Positions 19,960 to 30,299 are shown, counted from the stretch's first letter. The stretch: 64,000 nt of DNA from Entoloma clypeatum (GCA_963565915.1 OY751491.1:1612001-1676000); one strand, 5' to 3'. The notes: generated by a model from the sequence alone, not told the origin. Made by a program: numbers and translations.

Positions 19960-20737
19960 CGTTAGGTTCGCCCAGAGCGAAGAGAGCAACTACCAGACGA
20001 GTCAAGACGTCGCGCTTCTTTGAAGACTTCACCAGTAACCCATTCAGCACGCCAGAAGCCCGACAGGAGGAGCTAAGTCCTCGAGACAGTATCGATTTTA
20101 CGCTTATCCAGCAGTACATCGAATCGGAGATCCGTCGCATCCTACAGCAGGTGCTTGACGAAGAACTAGACAACGACGAGCATCGCCCCCACTGCGAGAT
20201 AGCAGAGAGCATCCATCTTGCTCGGCAACACCAGATCGCGCGTTACAACGCCCGACAGAACGAACTCGAAAGCTTTCGCGTTCAAGAAGGACCTCAGACA
20301 GGTCGGATCACAGAGATCAGAGAGTTTATCGGTGTCCAGACAACCGTTATCAGAAGATTGATTAGGACGCTCACATCGAGACGTCCCAGAGCCGCATCAC
20401 CACGTCTTACTCGAAGCAGCAGATCTACGCCCACTTCACCACCAACGAGCAACAGACCGAGTACAACCGTTGGGCACGAAACGAGAGACTTGACCCCTTC
20501 TCGCGACCAACAGACGTGCAGGAACAGAGATTCCTTAGAGATCTACAGAGGAAATACCCCGAACGTTTTGCCACCGATTCCGCCGACGAGTCCCCTGACG
20601 AATTTACTTTTGACTTTGCGCAGTCAGATACCGAACAGACGCCTAGAACAGGGACTGATTTTCAACCCCTACCTATATCCCGAACCCCATCTTCATCCCA
20701 ACAATCTGACACCTCTCCTACTCCGCAGGTTCTAGAC
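19956..20737 (+). other. G2 ATG-free leader with long open frames (pre-gag)
   Basis: From the predicted RNA start to the Gag ATG at 20738 (about 875 nt) there is no ATG in any frame. Yet frame A (19956-20735) is fully open and encodes protein-like sequence (SRFFEDFTSNPF..., IRRILQQVLDEELDNDEH). Frame B (from 20366 after a TAG) is open and continuous with Gag; it encodes IYAHFTTNEQQTEYNRWARN and FLRDLQRKYPERFATDSADE. Together A(first ~135 codons)+B look like the N-terminal part of a longer Gag. That would need non-ATG initiation (for example ACG at 20007-20009, where G1 has ATG) and a -1 shift or small intron near 20340-20366. The frames are also open in G1 and G5. Confidence 0.5.
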
Positions 20738-21607
20738 ATGGCAGAAGCACCGACAGTACAAACAATGGATACATCCAAGATCATCAAAGATCCTGGGATG
20801 TTCAAAGACAGACACACCTTCGACGAGTGGTGGAAAGCCACCAAATTATACATCAGGTTCCAGAAGGGCCTGTCCGACGATCAGAAGATTCTTGCGGTGT
20901 TATCCCGCATGATGGAAGGGTCCGGTAAACACTGGGCCAGCAACAAATTAGACGACCTTGCCACCGATGGCGAGAACATCACCTGGTTAGGATTCTCAGA
21001 TGACATCGCTACGCGATTCTCTATTGCCAACAAGTCGGCAGCGGCCAAGGCGAAACTCGAAGTCCTGAAACAGGAGAAACGCACCATCGACGAATTCTTG
21101 GACGAATTCGAAGAGATCTTGAAACTGTCAAACCTTGGCGAAGAAACTGGGAAATACATCCTGGAAAAGAACATCAACCGCAAAATTTCTGAACAAGTGG
21201 CTAGCGATGGCAAGACGTACACTGATTACGCAAAAGAGATCCAAAACAAGGGACGACAGATGGAAGGACATGCATTAGTCATCCGAGGGGGTGGCGACAC
21301 ACGCACCGGATCGGGTACCACTTATGGTGGTCAAGGCAAAGCCATGGAGATCGACAAAGCAGGAGTAGCCCGTTGCTACAACTGTCAGCGCTTTGGTCAC
21401 CTTGCCAAAGACTGCAAAGCCCCAAAGAAGAAAGATGGTCGTAAGTGTTTCAACTGCGACCAAGAAGGACATATCGCGCGCAACTGCCGCAAGCCGAAGA
21501 AAAACTCTGGAAAGATTAGGAAGGTGTCTGATGGAGATACCGATGATGACGATGAAACCATCACCATAGAGACCGATGAGAAGGATTTTCCCGAAGGGTC
21601 CGATTAA
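20738..21607 (+). CDS. G2 Gag (capsid and nucleocapsid)
   Basis: 289 aa from the first ATG of the element RNA (MAEAPTVQTMDTSKIIKD). The capsid-like domain (about 15-190) has the conserved gypsy stretch DEWWKATKLYIRFQKGLSDD, HWASNKLDDL and FLDEFEEILKLSNL. Two CCHC zinc knuckles lie near residues 213 and 236 (CYNCQRFGHLAKDC, CFNCDQEGHIARNC), followed by a Lys-rich then acidic tail. It ends at TAA 21605-21607; pol starts in the -1 frame across this stop. Gag forms the virus-like particle and binds the genomic RNA. All copies G1, G3 and G5 keep the same ATG. Confidence 0.92.
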   Translation: MAEAPTVQTMDTSKIIKDPGMFKDRHTFDEWWKATKLYIRFQKGLSDDQKILAVLSRMMEGSGKHWASNKLDDLATDGENITWLGFSDDIATRFSIANKSAAAKAKLEVLKQEKRTIDEFLDEFEEILKLSNLGEETGKYILEKNINRKISEQVASDGKTYTDYAKEIQNKGRQMEGHALVIRGGGDTRTGSGTTYGGQGKAMEIDKAGVARCYNCQRFGHLAKDCKAPKKKDGRKCFNCDQEGHIARNCRKPKKNSGKIRKVSDGDTDDDDETITIETDEKDFPEGSD

Positions 21608-21648
21608 ACGACGCTAAGTCGCGACCCTTATCCATTAAACGAACTCGC

Positions 21649-24600
21649 TTGCCTGGTGCAGCTACAGACAATATAACTTATGTTATCCCTGCAAAGCGAG
21701 CCGTTGCGTCAACTAAGATTGTCAAGGGAGATAAACCTCCGAAACGACGAGAGATCAAGCTGCAAGCTCAGATCAAAACACGACGAGGACCAAAGGCCAT
21801 TCAACCCGAGGTCGATAGCGGATGTGAACGCACATGTATCCATCCCAGAATAGTACGTGAACAGAACCTTCCCACACGTGGAATAAAGCCCATATCAATC
21901 CTAAATGCGGATGGATCACCGAACCGACAACAGAAAGCAGAAAAACTTGCCGAAGTCAAGCTGGACTTAGGAACACACCAGGAAACCATGGAGGCAATGG
22001 TATTGGACATTGGGAGAACGGATATGCTTTTGGGACATGACTGGTTGGTGCACCACAACCCTACAATCAATTGGACGACCGGCACCGTAACATTCAACCG
22101 ATGCCCATCAACGTGTCAAACCAAACACTCGGATTTCAGGGTTAACCTTAATGGTCGCAAACATCGGGTTCGCATGGTGGAAGTACGAGACAAGGACGCA
22201 CCCAAGAAATCAGATCAGAAATGGAAGCCCGGAGACCCCATATTGGAAGCAGTTACTCCCACACCACCTCCCACAACCAAACGACCCTCATATGTTGAAC
22301 GTTTTGCCCATCTTTTTGAAAAAGAAAACTTTGACAAGATCCCAAGGGAAAGGGAATGGGACCACGGCATCGAACTTACACCGGACGCACCAAAGGAGCT
22401 AGGGGGAAACATGTACCCTATGACCCAAAAGGAGCAAGAAGAACTGGACGAATTCATCGATGAAGGCCTGGCAACCGGAAAGATCCGACCGTCCAAATCC
22501 CCTTATGCATCACCCTGCTTCTTCATTAACAAGAAAGACGGTTCCAAACGATTGGTACAGGACTATCGCACGGTTAACAAATTCACGGTTAAAGACAAAT
22601 TCCCACTCCCACGCATCAACGACCTCTTGGATGTATTGAAGGACGCAGTCTACTTCAACAAAATGGACATCATGTGGGGATACAATAATGTGCGGATCAA
22701 AAAGGGTGACGAATGGAAAACCGCCTTCTTGACCAGCCGAGGATTGTTTGAACCATTGGTCATGTTTTTCGGTCTTTGCAATTCCCCGGGAACGTTCTCT
22801 CGGATGATGGCCAGCCTATTCAGGGATCAGATCCGTCGGCGCATCTGTGTGATTTACATGGATGACATAGTGGTTATTGGTAAAACCAAGGAAGAACTCG
22901 CCCGGAATACCGAAGAGATCTTGCAGATCCTGTCGGACAATGACTTGTTCCTAAAGGAAAAGAAGTGTCTTTGGGAAGTAACGAAATGCCCCATATTGGG
23001 ATATGTCGTGGGTGAAGGACGTGTCGAGATGGAAACTGAAAAGGTGGACACAATCCGGAACTGGCGAGTACCCACATCAAAAAAGGAAGTCCAGAGGTTC
23101 CTGGGATTTGCCAACTTTTATCGACGCTTCATTGAAGGATACTCAAACATCGCAAAGCCACTCACGACACTTACGGGAAATACAGCATTCACATGGGGAC
23201 CAGCGGCGCAAGAAGCATTTGAAGGTCTCATACGGGCAATCACGACGGCACCAGTCTTGGCATTGCCCAAACCGGACGGACAGTTCAGGGTTGAAACCGA
23301 TGCATCGGGTTATGCAATTGGAGCGGTACTCTCACAGAAACAAGACGACAAGTGGCATCCTATCGCGTTCTTGTCGCGGACCATGTCCGCGGCCGAACAG
23401 AATTACGAGATCTATGACAAGGAACTCTTGGCAGTCATGGAAGCACTGAAGGACTGGCGACATTATCTACTTGAAGCCAAGGAACGTTTCGAGATCTTAA
23501 CCGATCACAAAAACCTGGAGTATTTCCGGCGTCCTCAGGACCTAAACCAACGACAGAGGCGCTGGAAAATGAAGCTACAAGACTATGACTTCGAATTGCG
23601 ACATGTACCTGGGAAGACAAACGCGAAAGCAGACATCCTGTCACGTTTACCCTGGTACGAGACGGAACTCGAGCCGCAGGACAGCGACCAAATGCTCAAG
23701 GAGGGGCTATTTTTGAAACGATTGGAATCAGAAGATGTGATACAAATGGAGATGTTCACGGAGGAACAATTCTTTGAAGGGGGTGAAACATCTGATTCCA
23801 TCAAAATCGGAAACATCACAACCATCGAAAACCCATGGATCTTACGCATCAAGGCCTCGAATCGCATGGAAACAGAAGTAGCCCAGGGTCTGAAGAAGAA
23901 TCCTCACTGGTACCAGCAGGAAAATGGCATCACCTACGCAGGAGAACGAGTCTATGTTCCACCAGACCCACAATTGCGCCAAGAACTGATGTTTGAAGCG
24001 CACGACGCACCAGTGGCAGGACATCCAGGACAGTATCGAACACATGAACTTCTCACTCGCACCTACTGGTGGCCCACCATCCTACATGACATAAAGAAGT
24101 ATGTGAAAGGTTGTGACACCTGTCAACGCAACAAGATCAGCCGCCAAAGGAGACACGCCCCTCTGCACCCTAACGCCGCGCCAAGTCAACCATGGGAAGA
24201 TATAGGGATTGACGTCGTGGGACCGATACCAGAATCTGATGGGAAGAACGCAATTCTGGTCATCACGGACAGACATTCAAAGATGCTTCATCTCATCCCG
24301 ACAACCGTGGAACTATCGGCTGAAGGATTAGCCAAGATCTATCGGGACCAGATATGGAAGCTTCATGGAATTCCCAAGAAGATCATCAGCGATAGGGGAC
24401 CGCAGTTCGCCGCGAAGTTTATGGAGATACTTTGCCGCATGTTAGGGATCAAGAGAAACCTGTCCACTGTGTACCATCCACAGACTGATGGACAGGCCGA
24501 ACGATCGCATCAGGAAACCGAGGTGTTCTTACGAAACTTTGTCAACCATCTACAAGATGATTGGGCGGAATGGATCGCAATCGCAGAATTCCAGTACAAT

Positions 24601-25257
24601 GACAAAGAACATCAAGCGACAAAGTACACACCATTCTATCTCAACTACGGTCTGCATCCTTGGAAGGGAGAACTTGTGTTGGAAGACACCAATCCGGCAG
24701 CAAACGACTTCTTGAAAAAACTCAAACAGGCACGAGAAGAAGCCAACGCAGCACTGAAACAGGCACAGGATCAGATGAAGAAGACAGTTGACACACGACG
24801 AAGCCCGTCTCGGGATTACCGCATCGGAGACAAGGTGTGGCTGGAAGGGACTAACATCAGGACTGATCGTCCCTCAAAGAAACTTGACGCCCTCCGACAC
24901 GGACCGTTCAAAGTCCTAGAGAAGAAAGGAGCTAGCGCATACCGTCTTGATCTTCCCAAAACCTGGAAAATGATCCACCCTGTGTTCAACGAAACCCTGT
25001 TATCGCCATATGAAACCCCGAAGTATGCCATTCAGAAAAAGAAGCCAGCCCCTGATCCGATCATCGTCGAAGGACGAGAAGAATACCATGTCTCCACAAT
25101 CCTGGACTCTCGAAAATTCCGCGGAAAGATCCAGTACCTCGTCCAATGGGAAGGGTATGGCCCAGAAGAGAACACGTGGGAACCTCGGACTAATGTTCAG
25201 AACGCTCAAGACTTGATCCGAGACTTTCATCGGCAAAATCCATCGCGTCCACAATAA
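21649..25257 (+). CDS. G2 Pol: protease, RT, RNase H, integrase, chromodomain
   Basis: The open frame reaches back to at least 21601, overlapping the Gag stop in the -1 frame, so Pol is probably made by frameshifting; the given start is not an ATG. Residues counted from 21649: protease VDSGC at 55-59; RT with GYNNVRI and YMDD (403-406); RNase H with TDASG (about 550), YDKELLAV and LTDHKNLEYF; integrase HHCC finger (HDAPVAGHPG...CDTCQRNK, about 785-830); integrase core D (IDVVGP), D (ISDRGPQF), E (DGQAERSHQE); C-terminal chromodomain (YHVSTILDS...YLVQWEGYGPEENTWEP, about 1145-1180). RT before integrase is diagnostic of Ty3/gypsy and the chromodomain of chromoviruses, in which it can steer integration to heterochromatin. 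No lesion is seen. Confidence 0.96.
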   Translation: MPGAATDNITYVIPAKRAVASTKIVKGDKPPKRREIKLQAQIKTRRGPKAIQPEVDSGCERTCIHPRIVREQNLPTRGIKPISILNADGSPNRQQKAEKLAEVKLDLGTHQETMEAMVLDIGRTDMLLGHDWLVHHNPTINWTTGTVTFNRCPSTCQTKHSDFRVNLNGRKHRVRMVEVRDKDAPKKSDQKWKPGDPILEAVTPTPPPTTKRPSYVERFAHLFEKENFDKIPREREWDHGIELTPDAPKELGGNMYPMTQKEQEELDEFIDEGLATGKIRPSKSPYASPCFFINKKDGSKRLVQDYRTVNKFTVKDKFPLPRINDLLDVLKDAVYFNKMDIMWGYNNVRIKKGDEWKTAFLTSRGLFEPLVMFFGLCNSPGTFSRMMASLFRDQIRRRICVIYMDDIVVIGKTKEELARNTEEILQILSDNDLFLKEKKCLWEVTKCPILGYVVGEGRVEMETEKVDTIRNWRVPTSKKEVQRFLGFANFYRRFIEGYSNIAKPLTTLTGNTAFTWGPAAQEAFEGLIRAITTAPVLALPKPDGQFRVETDASGYAIGAVLSQKQDDKWHPIAFLSRTMSAAEQNYEIYDKELLAVMEALKDWRHYLLEAKERFEILTDHKNLEYFRRPQDLNQRQRRWKMKLQDYDFELRHVPGKTNAKADILSRLPWYETELEPQDSDQMLKEGLFLKRLESEDVIQMEMFTEEQFFEGGETSDSIKIGNITTIENPWILRIKASNRMETEVAQGLKKNPHWYQQENGITYAGERVYVPPDPQLRQELMFEAHDAPVAGHPGQYRTHELLTRTYWWPTILHDIKKYVKGCDTCQRNKISRQRRHAPLHPNAAPSQPWEDIGIDVVGPIPESDGKNAILVITDRHSKMLHLIPTTVELSAEGLAKIYRDQIWKLHGIPKKIISDRGPQFAAKFMEILCRMLGIKRNLSTVYHPQTDGQAERSHQETEVFLRNFVNHLQDDWAEWIAIAEFQYNDKEHQATKYTPFYLNYGLHPWKGELVLEDTNPAANDFLKKLKQAREEANAALKQAQDQMKKTVDTRRSPSRDYRIGDKVWLEGTNIRTDRPSKKLDALRHGPFKVLEKKGASAYRLDLPKTWKMIHPVFNETLLSPYETPKYAIQKKKPAPDPIIVEGREEYHVSTILDSRKFRGKIQYLVQWEGYGPEENTWEPRTNVQNAQDLIRDFHRQNPSRPQ

Positions 25258-25372
25258 AAGAACAAACTTTGAGCCATTTTCCACATCGACTTCTGTCACA
25301 TCGAGTTCCCCGCTCCAACTCTTCTCGCCCAACACGCCGTTCTTCTTATACCTTTCAAACATCATTGCTGCC

Positions 25373-25741
25373 ATGTCCAACATCACCGCTGCCTCCACCG
25401 ATGCTTCCGATATCAACCCCACCATCACCACCCTCATTGGTGAAGCGCTCTCCATGCGCGACCAGATCCATGCGCTCGAAACCTCCGTTGCCGACATCCT
25501 TCACCGGCAGATGCATATCCGCCTTCATACCCTTTCCGATTTGCCAACCGCCCCCACCGCTGAGGAGAAACTCATCCTCAAAAACTATACCAACACCCTT
25601 GCTGTCGAGAACCGACGCCTTCGCCTCGCCGTTCGAGGTTTAGAGTTTGCCACGGCGGTAAACGATGAACTGATAAAGGATTGGGGTAACCGAGTTGACC
25701 CTGCCTGGGCCGATCCAAATGGCAACGATGGATGGGAGTAG
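25373..25741 (+). CDS. G2 ORF3, small protein downstream of pol
   Basis: 122 aa from an ATG in good context (GCCATGTCC), 115 bases after the pol stop and 37 bases before the 3' LTR. The N-terminus is Ser/Thr-rich. The body is heptad-like and probably helical (LIGEALSMRDQIHALETSVADIL, then LAVENRRLRLAVRGLEFA) and the C-terminus is Trp/Asp-rich. There is no signal peptide or membrane segment, so it is not a classical env. The equivalent region of G5 (58044-58418) encodes a clearly related sequence with conservative changes, though broken there, which suggests a real protein under selection. Function unknown; a coiled-coil partner of Gag or integrase is one possibility. Confidence 0.7.
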   Translation: MSNITAASTDASDINPTITTLIGEALSMRDQIHALETSVADILHRQMHIRLHTLSDLPTAPTAEEKLILKNYTNTLAVENRRLRLAVRGLEFATAVNDELIKDWGNRVDPAWADPNGNDGWE

Positions 25742-25765
25742 GTAGTCTGTGAGGACACAGACCTT

Positions 25766-25778
25766 GAGGAGGGGAACA
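25766..25778 (+). promoter_or_regulatory. G2 polypurine tract
   Basis: GAGGAGGGGAACA abuts the 3' LTR; the purine run would prime plus-strand DNA. Confidence 0.7.
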
Positions 25779-26146
25779 TGTTACGGACTAACGACTACGG
25801 ACATATATGCTTACTTTTTCACTTTTACTCATCGGCCCCCGCTTACACATATCGTATTATACTTTATTTCCTTTAGTATACTTCGCTCCCGCGCTGACTC
25901 GCTTTCCGCAGCTGTCTGACTCATTCCGCAGTCGTCTTACTCAGACGCACTGCCTTCCGCAGTTATCTTACTCAGATACACTGCCTTGCGCAGCACTGAC
26001 TCATATGCTATCGCCTATAGTCAGTACCTATATAAACCCTTTGTACTATAGCTAGATTCCTTAGATTTAGCAATCACATTGCTCTTCGCCTTTCCATCTT
26101 CCTGCATACTCTGCCCGAACCTTGGAACGGTTTGTTACGCATAACA
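25779..26146 (+). repeat. 3' LTR of G2
   Basis: 368 bp, same length and, wherever compared, the same sequence as 19579-19946. Confidence 0.95.
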
Positions 26147-26151
26147 CTTCC

Positions 26152-27152
26152 AGAGTATTAATAAGCTATACCAAGCTTATGTCATGCTATGCATGATCCT
26201 ATCAATTGGTTTAAATGACTATTTGAACGATATAGATTAAGTCTAACGAGCTCTTAAATGAGTTACGTCTACCTGACTTATTAACGGCCCGCTTGCTGAT
26301 CTATATATTGTAATATCAAAACGTCAACCATTGATCCAGTCTGAGATGACAATAAACTATTACGTGGTTTTGCTGATGCAATCAGACTAAACATCTGACT
26401 CAGCATGGTCCGTGCGAGATAGGCAAAGCCTTAAATATGTTCCTCAAATCGAGTTTTAGAGCAGGCTACCATGGCATTCTTCGCCTACTTCTCCACCGCC
26501 TTTTACACTCGCTTCGCACATGCCGACCATCTGGCGCATGTTGCCTCGACCACAACCACCACCACTACTGCAGCTGGTGCCGCCGCTGCTTCTTCATCAT
26601 CCTCTGGCAATAACACTGCCACAACCACCGATGATAAGACGTCGGAGAAGAAGTAAAAGTAGTTAGTGGTACAAAGTAATTAAATTAATAATTACTTGAA
26701 AAACCCTTTGAGAACGACTCAAGAGCGCTTGACACCGTCGCCTCTGAGTTCGGTAGTTGACAAACTTGCTGAGCATTGCTCGCAATCGTTGTTGACACCA
26801 ACAATGTTCTCAAATAGTAGCTGCTTCAAGCGCTACACTGGCTGCTTCTAGTGCCATCATGGCCACATGTTTATCGCGCCATCCCATCTCTCTCAGAAGT
26901 GATCCATTTGATCCTTTTGATGATCCCTTTGATCTCAGAATTTATATCTGATGAGAACATATCCATCTAAGAATTGATTGGATACTATGGTCTCTGATAC
27001 AGACCTTAAATGACAGTGTATGCTTATATGACACAGCAAGACACCCATTTAGTCGGAGCAAATGAAGTCTCAACTACCATCCATAAGTTAAAAGATTTGA
27101 ATATCTTCTTATACAAGTATTGAACCCTTATGGGATCTCACTTGTGGGGGTG
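26152..27152 (+). other. CB 3' interior
   Basis: About 1 kb between the G2 insertion and the 3' LTR of CB. It contains a 61-aa ORF (26471-26656), more short hairpins (for example GAGC-att-GCTC near 26771), and a G-rich tract TTGTGGGGGTG directly before the 3' LTR, the probable polypurine tract. No Pol domain. Confidence 0.65.
26471..26656 (+). CDS. Small Thr/Ala/Ser-rich ORF in CB
   Basis: 61 codons from an ATG in strong context (ACCATGG). An aromatic N-terminus (MAFFAYFSTAFYTRF) is followed by runs of Thr, Ala and Ser and a Lys-rich end. It is not recognised. The low-complexity runs make chance possible, but the start context and position near the 3' end of a retroelement make it worth noting. 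Confidence 0.3.
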   Translation: MAFFAYFSTAFYTRFAHADHLAHVASTTTTTTTAAGAAAASSSSSGNNTATTTDDKTSEKK

Positions 27153-27554
27153 TGTTGAACATTCAAGTATGAATGTATCGACAGTCAATCATGTGACTAC
27201 GATCATGTGTTTTACCATGTGGCCTGACCACATGAAGTGTTCTAAACATAGAACAATCTAGACTCGTTCTAGATCTCTGAGTCATCTCTGTGACTCAGAA
27301 TGCTGCGCACCACAGCCTTGATGCTGTGTACCAAGATGTTCCATCACGTTCTAGCCAATAGTGTTACTAGCTCGTAGTTGGTCTGTGCGCATTCCCATAC
27401 CTATAAGTACTGCATGTAAGTAGTGTAGTACAACAGAGCTAATACCAGTAGTTCTATCATCGCCCACTCTTCTTCAACATCTCAACCCTCTCCGCTTCAA
27501 TGTGAGTATCATTAACCAGGCTTCCTCTGTGTCTGCTAGGCGTGCTGTTCAATA
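27153..27554 (+). repeat. 3' LTR of CB
   Basis: 402 bp, TGTTGAACATTC...TGTTCAATA, followed by the TSD CCTCG. A fragment of the same LTR in reverse lies at 38220-38427. Confidence 0.92.
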
Positions 27555-27595
27555 CCTCGGGTATGTACATATGTATATATATTTGACCATAATAA

Positions 27596-30299
27596 ATGGT
27601 ATTCTGTTTCGTGATGTGATCGTTTGGCCTGTCCATCAGTCTGTGGATGGTATGCAGTGGACAGATTCCTTTTGATCCCTAGCATGTGGCAAAGTATCTC
27701 CATGAACTTTGCAGTGAACTGTGGTCCTCTGTCACTGGTGATCTTCTTGGGGGTCCCGTGAAGCTTCCATATCTGATCCCGATAGATCTTGGCTAATCTG
27801 AAGCATCTTTGAATGTCTATTCATGATGACCAGAATTGCATTCTTTCCATCAGATTCTGGTATTGGTCCCACGACGTCAATTCCTATGTCTTCCCATGGA
27901 TGACTCGGTGCTGCATGGGGGTGTAGCGGAGCATGTCATTTCTGTCTGTTGATCTTGTTGCGTTGACAGGTGTCACAACCCTTCACATATTTCTTCACAT
28001 CATGCAGGATGGTAGGCCACCAGTAGGTACGAGTGAGGAGTTCGTGCGTCCGATACTGTCCTGGATGTCCAGCCACTGGTGCATTGTGTGACTCAAACAT
28101 CAGTTCTTAACGCAGTTGTGGGTCTGGTGGAACATAGACTCATTCGCCTGCATATGTGATGCCATTTTCCTGTTGGTACCAATGAGGATTCTTCTTTAGA
28201 CCCTGCGCTACTTCTGTCTCCATGCAGTTCAAAGCCTTGATGCATGTGATCCATGGGTTTTTGATGGTTGTGACGTTTCCAATCTTGATGGAATCAGATT
28301 TGTTTCACCCCCTTCAAAGAATTGTTCCTCTGTGAACATCTCCATTTGTACCACATCTTCTGATTCCAACCATTTCAAGAATAGTCCCTCCTTGAGCATT
28401 TGGTCACTGTCTTGTGGTTCGAGTTCCGTTTCATACCAGGGTAAGCATGACAGGATGTCCACTTTTGCATTTGTCTTGCCAGGCACATGCCATAATTTGA
28501 AGTCATAGTCTTGTAACTTCATCTTCCAGCGCCTTTGTCATTGATTTAGGTCCTGAGGATGGCGGAAATACTCCAGGTTCTTGTGATCAGTTAAGATCTC
28601 AAAGTGTTCCTTGGCTTCAAGCAGATATTGTCTCCAGTCTTTCTATGCTTCCATAACTGCCAATAGCTCCTTGTCATATATCTCGTAGTTTTGTTTGGCT
28701 GCAGACATGGTCCACAACAAAAACATGATAGGGTGCCATTTGTCGTCCTGTTTCTGAGAAAGTATCGCCCCAATTGCATAGCCCGATGCATCGGTTTTGA
28801 TCCGGAACTGCCCATCTGGTTTTGGTAATGCCAAGACTGGTGCTGATGTGATTGCCTGTATGAGGCCTTCAAATGTCTTCTGTTCCGTTGGTCCCCAAGT
28901 AAACATAGTGCCGCCTGTGAGCGCGGTGAGAGGTTTCGCGATGTTTGAGTACCCTTCAATGAAGCGTCAATAGAATTTAACAAACCCAAGGAACTTCTGA
29001 ACTTCCTTTTTTGATGTGGGTGCTCACCAGTTTCAGATCGTATCCACCTTCTCGGTTTCCATCTCGACATGTCCCTCACCAATGACATATCCCAATATGG
29101 GGCATTTTGGTACTTCCCAGAAACACTTCTTTTCCTTCAGAAACAAATCATTGTCTGATAGGATCTGTAGAATTTCTCCAGTGTTTCGCTTGAGTTCTTC
29201 CTTGGTTTTACTGATAACCATGATGTCATCCATGTAGATCACACAAATGCATCGGCGGATCTGGTCCTGGAACAAACTAGCCATCATCCAAGAGAACATT
29301 CCCGGGGAGTTGCAAAGGCCGAAAAACATGACCAATGGTTCAAACAATCCTTGACTGGTGAGGAAGGCGGCCTTCCATTCATCACCTTCCTTGATCTGGA
29401 TATTGTTGTAACCCCACATGATGTCCATCTTATTGAAGTAGACTGCGTCTTTCAACACATGCAAGAGATTGGAGATGCGTGGGAGTGGGAACTTGTCTTT
29501 AACCATAAATTTTTTGACCATGTGGTAATCTTGTACCAATCGTTTGGAACCATCCTTCTTGTTGATGAAGAAGCAAGGGGAGGCATAAGGGGATTTGGAT
29601 GGGCGGATCTTTCCTGTTGCTAGACCCTCGTCAATGAATGCGTCCAATTCCTCTTGTTCCTTTTGCGTCATAGGATATGTATTTCCCCCTAGTTCCTTTG
29701 GTGCGTCCGGTGTAAGTTCAATACCATGGTCCCATTCCCTCTCCTTTGGGATCTTATCAAAGTTCTCTTTTTCGAAGAGATGAGCAAACCAATCAATGTA
29801 TGAGGGTCATTTGGTTGTGGGAGGTGGTGTGGGAGTGACAGTTTCCAAGATAGGGTCTCCAGGCTTCCATTTCTGATCCGACTTTTTGGGTGCATCCTTG
29901 TCATGCACTTCAACCATGCGAACCCGGTATTTGCAACCATCAAGGTTAACCCTGAAGTCCGAATGTTTGGTTCGGCATGTTGTTGGGCATCAGTTGAACA
30001 TTACAGCGCCAGTTGTCCAATTGATCATAGGGTTGTGGTGTACCAACCAGTCATGTCCCAAGAGCATGTCTGTTTTCCCAATGTCCAGTACCATTGGTTT
30101 CCTGATGTGCTCCCAAATCCAGTTTGACTTTGGCAAGTTGGTTTGCTTTCTGTTGTCAATTTGGTGATCCATCCGCATTTAGAATTGCTATGGGCAGTAT
30201 TCCTCGCATGGGGAGGTTCTGTTTGCGTGTACTATTCTGGGATGCATCTGCTATCAACCTCGGGTCAAATGACCTTTGGTCCTCGTCATGTTTTGATTG
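27596..30299 (-). pseudogene. G3 gypsy pol, 3' half (integrase to protease), heavily mutated
   Basis: Minus-strand remains of Pol. From the left: integrase core, HHCC finger (around 27950-28090), RNase H (28229-28906 in pieces), RT (29671-29033, with YMDD and the full segment missing in G1/G5) and protease (VDSRC near 30250). Many stops, frameshifts and TpG/CpA changes show age. The right end at 30299 stops within the protease region (equivalent to TRRGPK) and the sequence continues at about 36216, so it is one half of a split element. The left end near 27596 lacks the chromodomain and 3' LTR. Confidence 0.88.

Larger units (their letters stand above)
19579..26146 (+). mobile_element. Complete chromodomain Ty3/gypsy element G2
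   Basis: 6568 bp with 368-bp LTRs, a perfect 5-bp TSD, a self-complementary primer site, gag, pol with C-terminal chromodomain, a third ORF and a polypurine tract before the 3' LTR. No internal stop was found in gag, pol or ORF3. Both LTRs share the same 82-codon open frame without a difference, so insertion into CB was recent. It is the most likely autonomous source for the defective copies G1, G3 and G5, though its LTR subtype differs (368 versus 402 bp). Confidence 0.96.
19574..26151. repeat. 5-bp target-site duplication CTTCC flanking G2
   Basis: CTTCC occurs at 19574-19578 and 26147-26151, directly outside the G2 LTRs. Confidence 0.95.
14712..27554 (+). mobile_element. Copia-type LTR element CB with gag only, split by gypsy G2
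   Basis: Bounded by 402-bp LTRs (14712-15113 and 27153-27554) with CCTCG duplicated on both sides (14707-14711, 27555-27559). A tRNA-iMet-fragment PBS follows the 5' LTR, so the element reads on the plus strand. Without the nested G2 (19579-26146 plus one TSD copy) it is about 6.3 kb. It has a degraded copia Gag but no protease, integrase, RT or RNase H that I can find in any frame. This matches a terminal-repeat element that kept only gag and would depend on another copia element for Pol. The LTRs differ at nine or more of 402 positions, so it is older than C2 and G2. Confidence 0.9.

Noticed and set aside
20151..20735. Frame A of the G2 leader as a separate gene starting here
   Set aside because: The start would be GTG; the open frame begins far upstream at 19956. 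Treated as part of the pre-gag question instead.
25373..25741. ORF3 as an envelope gene
   Set aside because: No signal peptide, no hydrophobic membrane segment, only 122 residues.
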